A stretch of 64,000 nucleotides of DNA from the NCBI GenBank assembly GCA_963682175.1, contig OY821775.1, positions 13,302,501 to 13,366,500 of the forward strand, read 5' to 3'. This document shows, piece after piece, positions 57,343 through 64,000 of the stretch. Numbering within the stretch: the first letter of the stretch is position 1; each line of letters begins with the position of its first letter. Origin of the DNA: Triglochin maritima. Taxonomy: Eukaryota; Streptophyta; Magnoliopsida; Alismatales; Juncaginaceae. The position numbers were made by a program, and so were the translations under genes. The notes beneath the pieces were generated by a model, which had not been told where the DNA came from, made no database searches, and was given only the letters and a program-made list of their open reading frames with translations.

Positions 57343-57882
57343 CGTGCGACCCTCATGAGTAGTATAGCCACGAGTGGGGATTAGTCGCGTACCTCCGTAA
57401 GACGACGTGTGCACGTGATAGGTAAGCTTGGGGGACCCGATGTAGTTGTTAGGACTGATGTCCTTTATGACCCCTGGATGGGAATGTTATACTATTGCAT
57501 TTTATTATGACATGTTATACTAGAATGATAGGTTCATTGCACAGTATTTTCATATGCATGTAGGTAGACTTAGTATATGGGATTTCCTTATGGAAACTCA
57601 GACATTGTTATTACATTTGCATTTCAGGACCTCAGTAGGTGTTGGATGGGGTGGAGACCGAGGAAGAGCGTGCACTAGGACCGGATCATCGGTCTACATT
57701 TTTAGGTTGTTATGATTACTTGTATTTATATCTTGGTGTACTCTGATGTAATCATATTTTTGACAAACTCCTGTATAGTGGTGCACCCTTTTGATGTGAT
57801 ATGTGAGTAACATCCTCATGTGATCTGATGATTGATCTCTTTGAATATCGTTTAAATTTTCCACTAGTTTCGGAGACGTTAT
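57343..57882 (+). mobile_element. Diverged LTR 3' part related to the gypsy element at 998
   Basis: In + orientation it aligns with the minus strand of 998-1400. Shared blocks, in order, include TTTCCTTATGGAAACTCAG, CAGGAC, TTAGGTTGTTATGATTAC, GATGTAATCA...TTTTTGACAAACT and GTTTAAATTTTCC, then TTCGGAGACGTTATA. The 5' part is interrupted by the TGTTGGC LTR, and no primer site follows, so it is a truncated or solo remnant. Confidence 0.6.
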
Positions 57883-58351
57883 AGTTGGGGCATTATTGTG
57901 ACTTTGAAAATCCATTTTGGGTTCGCGTATGGTTGTGGGTTAGGAAATGGAGGGCATTATTGGAAACGAAGATCCATTTGTGGATCTTATCTTGTTGGTG
58001 TTGGTGGGTTTGGAGGAGGGGAAGGAGAGGGAAGGGTGGAATGAGTGCAGAGGAGAGAGAGGGATGGTCATTGACGGAAGTTGCACGACGTCTGTGTGTG
58101 GTGGGTCCCACTGACAGGTGAAGTACTGTATATGTGCAATTTATATCGACTACCAGGTGTACTTGAGGTAATAGGAAAAAATCAGGTGTATATCACCAAT
58201 TACGACTCACGGGAGGCCCTTTAAGGTAAATACGTTACTGTTAGCTTTTTTAGGAAAATAAAATATATTTTATTAAAGAAGACGAATATAAACACATAAG
58301 CCACGAGTACATTCTATAGCCCACGCAGTGGAGTAGCGTTCAAATAACAAA
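57883..58351. other. Intergenic stretch
   Basis: It contains a short G-rich block (57990-58110) with unsupported frames on both strands. The last nine bases (58343-58351, AATAACAAA) are a target duplication. Confidence 0.3.
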
Positions 58352-60515
58352 GGGGAATTTTCTACAATACACCCCGTAAGTGTCCGAATTGGTCAAATGC
58401 ACCTGCTTTTTCGGTATTGCCGCATATACACGTACAAGTCGACATATTTGTGCATATGCATCTCTGCCATTAGTGGACCCCACTCTGTCACCGTTACCGT
58501 CCAACGGTGTTAGACAAGTTGCAAATTAAACCTCGTAAAATCCAAATGTCCTTAATTGTAAAAATAAAAAACCCCATGAAAAATCAAATTGTTAACACTC
58601 TCCGCTCTTTAACTTTCACTTTTTTTTTCTCTCCTCTCCTTTCTCCCTCTCCACTCTTTCACTGTCACTCACTCTCATCTCTCTTTCCCTATCTCTCTTG
58701 AATTTATCTTTCTCTCTCTCTTGAATCTTTCTTTCTCTTTCTGGACAAAAGTCTGGACAATTCTGGAACAATTTTGGACGAATTCTGGACAATTATGAAA
58801 CAACTCTGGACAAATTCTGGAATTATGGAACAACTCTGGATGAATTCTGGACAAATTCTGGACAAAGTCTGAACAATTCTGGACAATTCTGGAACAATTC
58901 TGGACAAATTCTGGAATTCTTGACAAATTCTGGAACAATTCTGGACAATTCTGTAACAACTATCGATGAATTCTGGAATTCTGTAACTCTGAATGAATTC
59001 TGGACAAAGTCTGGACAATTCTGGAATTCTAGAACAATTTTGGAACAATTCTGGATGAATTCTGGAATTGTTCCAATTTTGACACCTACAAGTCGATCAA
59101 ATTGTCTAACAGTCTCCACTCTTTCACTCTCTCTCTCTCTTTCATCTCTCTCCAATCTTTCACTCTCTCTCATCCCTCTCTCTCTCCTTTCTCTCTCATC
59201 CCTCTTTCTCTCTCTCCTCCATCTTTCTCTTTCTTGAATCTTTCTCTTTCTCTCTCTTCCATCTTTCTCTCTCTTGAATCTTTCTCTCTCTCTTCTTTCT
59301 CGCTCTCCAATCTTTCACTCTCTCTCTCTCTCATTCCACTTTCTCTCTCTCCACTCAATCACTCTCTCTCATCCTTCTTTCTCTCTCTCTCCTTTCTCCC
59401 ACTCCAATCATTCATTCTCTCTCATCCCTCCTTTTTTCTCTCTTTTCGAGAGAGAGAGAGAGAAAGAGGGAGAGTGAAGGAGTGGAGAGGGAGAAAGGAG
59501 AGAAAGAGAGATTCAAGAGAGAGTGTGAGAGAGTGGAGAGGGAGAAAGGAAAGAGAGAGAGAAAAATGTTGCATTTTGTGGAGAGAGAGATTCAAGATAG
59601 AGAGAGGGGAATGAGAGAGAGAGAAGAGGGATGAGAGAGAGTGAAAGTTTGGAGATGGAGAAAGGAAAGAGAGTGTGAAAGAGTGGAGGTAGAAATGAGA
59701 AAGAAAGATTCAAGAGAGAGAGTGAAAAAGTGGAGAGAGAGAATATTCAAGAGAGAGAAAGAGGGATGAGAGAGAGAGATTCATGAGAAAGAGAAAGAAT
59801 GAGGAGAGAGAGAAAGAGGATAGAAAGGGAGGAGTGAGAGTGAGAAAGAGAGAGTGATAGAGTGGAGAGAGAAAAAGGAGAGAGTGAGAGATTCAAGGGA
59901 GAGAGAAAAAAATGGATGAAAGAGAGAGAGAAAGAGTGGAACAATTCCAGAATTCCAGAATTCGTCCAGAATTGTTCTAGAATTGTTCCAGAATTCGTCC
60001 ACAATTGTTCCAGAATTGTCCAGAATTCATCCAGAGTTGTTCCAGAATTCCAAAATTTGTCCAAAATTGTCCAAAATTCATCCAGAATTGTTCCAGAATT
60101 CGTCCAAAATTGTTCCAGAATTTGTCGAGACTTTTGTCCAGAGAGAGAAAGATAGATTCAAGAGAGAGAAAGATAGATTCAAGAGAGATAGGGAAAGAGG
60201 GATGAGAGTGAGTGAGAGTGAAAGAGTGGAGAGAGAGAGATTCAAGAGAGAGTGAAAGTTAAAGAGCGGAGAGTGTTAGATAATTTGATTTTGCATGGTT
60301 TTTTTTTACAATTAAGGACATTTGGATTTTACGATGTTTAATTTGCAACTTGTCTAACACCGTTGGACGGTAACGGTGACAGAGTGGGGTCCACTAACGG
60401 TAGAGGTGCATATGCGCAAATATGTCGACTTGTAGGTGTATATGCGGCAATACCGAAAAAGCATGTGCATATGACCAATTTGGACACTTACGGGGTGTAC
60501 TGTAGCAAATTCCCC
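58352..60515. mobile_element. Mutator-like foldback element, whole-length palindrome
   Basis: A perfect 9-bp duplication AATAACAAA (58343-58351 and 60516-60524) flanks termini GGGGAATTT and AAATTCCCC. Nine-base duplications are typical of Mutator-like elements. Outer arms of about 270 bp are near-perfect complements (they include CACCCCGTAAGTGTCC, GACAAGTTGCAAATTAAAC and CCGTTACCGTCCAACGG). Further in, CT-rich (left) faces GA-rich (right), and TTCTGGACAATTCTGGAAC-type repeats (58741-59085) face their complement (59936-60140). The axis is near 59447. No gene is encoded; all frames here are repeat artefacts. Confidence 0.9.
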
Positions 60516-60524
60516 AATAACAAA

Positions 60525-61765
60525 ATAGATACAAAGATTTTAATGTAGCGGACAAGGTTATGAAAAGAACACGATCTAGGGAGCAGCCGCAAGAGCTAAC
60601 TATCTAGTAATGATTTGTGATGTTTTGAAATGGTAAGCAAAGATTTTATGGCTTTTCATGAGTACAATTTGCCGTGATTTCCATTTACAATCACAATACA
60701 AACTCATAAAACCAAATGATGGATCGATTAGCCATCTGCGCCTCCAAGTAAAGCATGGATCTGTTGTACATAAGAAAGTGCCAAACCTATTTGCGGCTTG
60801 CCGCCTCTATTGGAACCCTGAAGTTCTTGTGGTATAACAATTTCACGTGAAAAATATATCAGCTTCGTGTGATGGTAATAGGTTAAATTTAACCATGTAA
60901 TAACATAATTTCGTCTAAATACAATAGGTTCGTTACTATAGTATCTTTTTATAGATATTTCGAAAGAGTCTTTGAATTTTTTTGAGGATACATAAAATGT
61001 GTTTAGTTATTAGTGTGATTAAAATACATTAAAACACGTTCAAAGAACACATCATTCGAATAATTTTAATTGTGATGCCCAATTTAGAAAATCAAGATGT
61101 CAAATTTAAAAAAAAAACGTTTTGCCTTAGTCTTGGTCGAAACTCGAAACCATAATCACTGGCTGATAGATAAGTAAATGAAGATTGTTGCAAATTAAGT
61201 GCACCTGGCATATGCACGCAACCAGAATTATTATAACAAACTTATCATCTAATGGATAATAAGCCATCCTAACTCTCAAAACACCAAAGGGTATTTTTAA
61301 TACGTAATTTACCACATAATTAAATTAGCTAATTCTCATAACAAGGCCAGTTTGATGACAATGAATGTAGTTGTGATGTTGTACTTGCAACGTATAACGC
61401 ACGGGCCATGCATGCAATCGTCAATTGATACCATATCATACTAATTTTTGTTTCTGAAAGGGCTTCTAAATCTACATAAATACAAAATAGATTTCCATAA
61501 CCAAACAAAAACATGAACAAAATGAGCCACAACAGCAAGTATATTTTGTGAAGGCAACCGGAAGAAGAAGTATTTATTGCATCAAGATAGAACCTTTTGA
61601 TTCACAAAGTACGTACGTACATCATCAAGAAATGAAGAAAAACAACTAAACTCAACGAACCAACATTGAAAAGAAAACAAGAACTAACTTGGACCTGCGA
61701 TCACGTAGTAATTACAAACTAACCCCAAAGCAAAGAAAGAAACAACCAATAATTATCTTCTACTA
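60525..61765. other. Intergenic stretch; part is probable 3' UTR of the small gene
   Basis: No gene was recognised. The part nearest 61766 is likely the 3' UTR of the minus-strand small frame. Confidence 0.3.
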
Positions 61766-61996
61766 CTATTCCATGTGGCGCCGGCGGGTTCTGTGGCAGA
61801 AGTCCCGGACCGACACCATCAGCTCCAGCAATTCCTGCTGTCGACGCCGCTTCTGCCACCACCGGACGCCCCAGAACGTTAGGCTGGAGGCGGAAAGCAG
61901 CCCGAGGATAAGAGAAATCAATATTAAGTCGTTTCTTTCTGTGATCTTCATCACTGCATGCATGCGCTCAAGTCGAGAGAGAGAGAAAAATGTCAT
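61766..61996 (-). CDS. Small candidate single-pass membrane protein (76 aa)
   Basis: A minus-strand frame from the ATG at 61996 to TAG at 61766. The sequence has one hydrophobic helix (LILISLILGLLSASSLTFWG, about residues 24-43), followed at once by a basic, arginine-rich stretch (RWWQKRRRQQ), an amphipathic ELLELMVSVRDF, and a basic tail. That charge pattern favours the C-terminus in the cytosol (positive-inside rule). An internal ATG (61951, MKITERND) is a plausible alternative start. A TATA box lies on the same strand at 62054-62047 and two CACTGG-free G-boxes (CACGTG) at 62068-62073 and 62091-62096. I do not recognise a family and infer no function. Confidence 0.5.
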   Translation of the reverse strand: MTFFSLSRLERMHAVMKITERNDLILISLILGLLSASSLTFWGVRWWQKRRRQQELLELMVSVRDFCHRTRRRHME

Positions 61997-62046
61997 TGCG
62001 AACTACGTACTTCTGGGCTTTGGTTGTGGACCGGTGGTGCATGCTT

Positions 62047-62096
62047 AATTTATAGCGAGTGGATCGCCACGTGGGATGTTGTGGTGCTTACACGTG
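62047..62096 (-). promoter_or_regulatory. TATA box and two G-boxes upstream of the small gene
   Basis: TATAAATT (minus strand, 62054-62047) has CACGTG at 62068-62073 (as GCCACGTGGG) and 62091-62096 (as ACACGTGT) just upstream. G-boxes bind bZIP and bHLH factors and often mediate light or abscisic acid responses; that role here is inference. Confidence 0.5.
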
Positions 62097-62159
62097 TACT
62101 TTATGGTTATTTTCGGTTACAAATCACAACGGCCGAAGCTTCGTTTGTTATATAACGAT

Positions 62160-62870
62160 AACCAAATGGGATGACTAGCTAATGGAATGTCACAAATATT
62201 ATTATTGAAAGGTAGGTTAAGTATAGTTTCCATTTTAATTACCAGAATCTTTCAATTGTACTCTATATTTAGTAGTCATTTCCTTTAACTTTGAGTTCGA
62301 CGTACAACTTATCCACCTTCATTCAATTTTTGTTTAAAATGGTTTAGTATTATAGTGATGAATACGGACAACACGACTGTCAATCTTCGTATAAGATTCA
62401 AGATGAGGTAGGGTTGAAAGTTTGAGTCAACTCAAGAGTGTCAAAGAAATTTGCTTAAGCTCACACACCACAAAACTAATTGCTTGTATCATAAATTAGA
62501 CCCCAAATATTTGTTAATCATCCTATTTTACCCATAAATATTTCAAAATTAAGTCCAGTATTTGAGATTACTAGTTTTCCGTCACGTACGTAAAGCATTT
62601 TAAAGCATAAATATATTATCAAAAAAGTGATGAAAGCCAATAAATTAGAATGATACATGCAGGCTATAAATTACTCAAAACAAAAATTACTATAGCAATC
62701 ATATGCTAAAATATTCAAAATAATCTCAAACCACATATATGCGTCCGTGAAAGAAAAAAAACCCATAACTATATATAGTTTACATTGTATTAGTAAGATG
62801 TTGAAACTATTATACAGTGATTGATGGAGATCAGTAAATGTTGCTGAAAAACCAAATTTAACAAACGGAG
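62160..62870. other. AT-rich intergenic stretch
   Basis: Nothing was recognised. Confidence 0.3.
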
Positions 62871-63510
62871 AGTATAGCTATCGTCGTTAACGGCGCCCCA
62901 GTCAGTTCCCGGGCGTCCTGATTTCTCTCTCAGTCACGTCAACTTCTCTCTCCGCTACGTCAGTTCAAATCCCCCCCCCTAAAATTTTCTTAACCACGCC
63001 CAAAAACACCTCAAGCGCCCTACATTCTCTCCTTTACACGTCATTCCGGGATCAATTTTAGGCAAAACACGAAAAATTATCAAAAAATTCTAGAAAATAT
63101 AAACAAATAAAAAACTTATTTTCATAAAACAAAATTGAAAAAACGATTTTAAATTATATTAGCACCCGTTAGAGCATCCTTAACAGCGCCCGGGCAGTTC
63201 CCGGGCGCCATGCTTTCTCTCTCAATCACGTCAGCTTCTCTCTCTGCTACGTCAGCACAAACCAACCCCCTACAAAATCCTTAACCATTACCCAATCCAC
63301 CCAGTCACGCTACAGTATTTGTTGTCACGTCATTATTTTTATTCTTTTCTGCAAAACTCTTTCAGCAATCAACAAAATATATTAAAAATCATTTTCGTAA
63401 TTTTTTAATATCAACAATTCATTCGTTTTTAATTAACATTTAATTAATAAATACGAAAATATTATTAAAATTTAGAAAACCACAAATTAATAAATTTGAA
63501 ATTTAGGACA

Positions 63511-63722
63511 TACAGTATGCGCGTGACTCACAAAAGACGAGACGATTGGATCGAGACTTGGACTTCTCAGGCATCGAGGACCTACAGTATGCGCGTGACT
63601 CACAAAAGACGAGACGATTGGATCGAGGTTTGGACTTCTCAGGCATCGAGGCACTACAGTATGCGCGTGACTCACAAAAGACGAGACAATTGGATCGAGG
63701 ACCTACAGTACGTGCGTGACTA
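63511..63722. repeat. 72-bp tandem repeat, three copies plus a partial
   Basis: Units start at 63511, 63583 and 63655 with TACAGTATGCGCGTGACTCA, followed by GACGAGACGATTGGATCGAG. A shortened copy starts at 63704. It lies directly upstream of a TATA-like TATAAATA (about 63730) in front of ORF1, so it is positioned like a promoter repeat. Confidence 0.85.
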
Positions 63723-63824
63723 CTTTAATATAAATACCCCAACCACATTAATTCTCTAGTCACCTCTATTCCAATATTACTTCTTCCACCATAATTTTCT
63801 ACTCACCTCTACTCTCTACTCACA

Positions 63825-64000
63825 ATGTCATCTTCAGAAGGCAATGGTTCACCAGATTATCGACGATCTCCACGTTGTCCACCCCCAAGCCAACACGTTT
63901 TCCCTTACCAAAATGTTCCACAACCAGGATTCCACCAGTTATACCAAAGTCAATTTACCACACAACCAGGATTCCACTCGTCCCACCAAAGCCAATTTTT
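63825..64000 (+). CDS. N-terminus of a PIF/Harbinger ORF1-type protein (partial)
   Basis: The ATG at 63825 opens MSSSEGNGSPDYRRSPRCPP, then a Q/P/F/H/Y-rich low-complexity region with repeats of QPGFH that continues to the edge (58 codons). This resembles the disordered N-terminus of the Myb-like ORF1 protein of plant PIF/Harbinger transposons, which assists the DDE transposase. The Myb domain itself would lie beyond the window, so the call rests mainly on context. A TATA box lies about 95 bp upstream. Confidence 0.45.
   Translation, partial: MSSSEGNGSPDYRRSPRCPPPSQHVFPYQNVPQPGFHQLYQSQFTTQPGFHSSHQSQF

Larger units (their letters stand above)
62874..64000 (+). mobile_element. 5' end of a PIF/Harbinger-type element (runs off the window)
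   Basis: The motif GAGCATCCTTAACAGCGCCC (63176) and the following TTTCTCTCTC..CACGTCAGCTTCTC segment match the subterminal end seen in reverse at 13750-13885. A diverged copy of the same end lies about 297 bp upstream (62874-62990: TTAACGGCGCCCC...TCCCGGGCG). The element start is therefore duplicated, or two insertions abut. A 72-bp tandem repeat, a TATA box and the start of ORF1 follow. Confidence 0.6.

Noticed and set aside
58675..60255. Open frames rich in serine/leucine or arginine/glutamate on both strands
   Set aside because: They come from CT/GA tracts and TTCTGGAC repeats of the foldback element, with matching shadows on both strands.

Overview
The window is nuclear DNA from a flowering plant, most likely a eudicot. 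It is AT-rich, has GT-AG introns, carries plant Ty1/copia and Ty3/gypsy LTR retrotransposons with tRNA-Met primer sites, holds hAT, Mutator, CACTA and PIF/Harbinger debris, and contains a MIR156 locus. No bacterial or organellar signature was seen. I could not place it in a genus.

Layout. 1-671: last exons of an unidentified + strand gene. 998-9594: a Ty3/gypsy element on the minus strand that keeps only gag. Its left LTR is 2.58 kb; its right LTR is split by a 2.47 kb solo LTR (5790-8257) and a hAT MITE (8702-9257). 9595-16026: old intergenic DNA with a 95-bp tandem repeat, a CACTA fragment, a PIF/Harbinger tail and a sequence resembling the MIR156 promoter. 16027-20964: a dead copia element holding three hAT MITEs and an LTR-like insertion. 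22467-27481: a full-length copia element with apparently identical LTRs and one open 1438-codon frame. 28235-33514: a second copia element with one in-frame stop. 33961-34068: a cullin fragment. 34993-35966: a foldback element.

38090-45763 holds the only complete multi-exon host gene: an 18-exon, 933-residue half-size ABC transporter of subfamily A. Beyond it lie a hAT MITE (48491-48790), a solo LTR (50389-51132), and two tandem MIR156 hairpins on the minus strand (51565-51881) with a TATA box near 52515. Next come a repeat-rich TIR element with a 22-bp minisatellite (53.5-55.75 kb), two LTR remnants (56.6-57.9 kb), and a 2.16 kb Mutator-like element that is one giant palindrome (58352-60515). 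Last are a small candidate membrane-protein gene (61766-61996, minus) and the 5' end of a PIF/Harbinger element running off the right edge.

The host genes do not form an operon or pathway. The most unusual pattern is a 10-bp palindrome, CGGTCGACCG, with variants keeping CGGT and ACCG half-sites. It is clustered in LTRs that look unrelated (gypsy LTR, 5.8-8.3 kb solo LTR, TGTTGGC-type LTRs) and in a separate tandem repeat. Positions were read by eye and may be off by a base or two, except where paired target-site duplications fix them.
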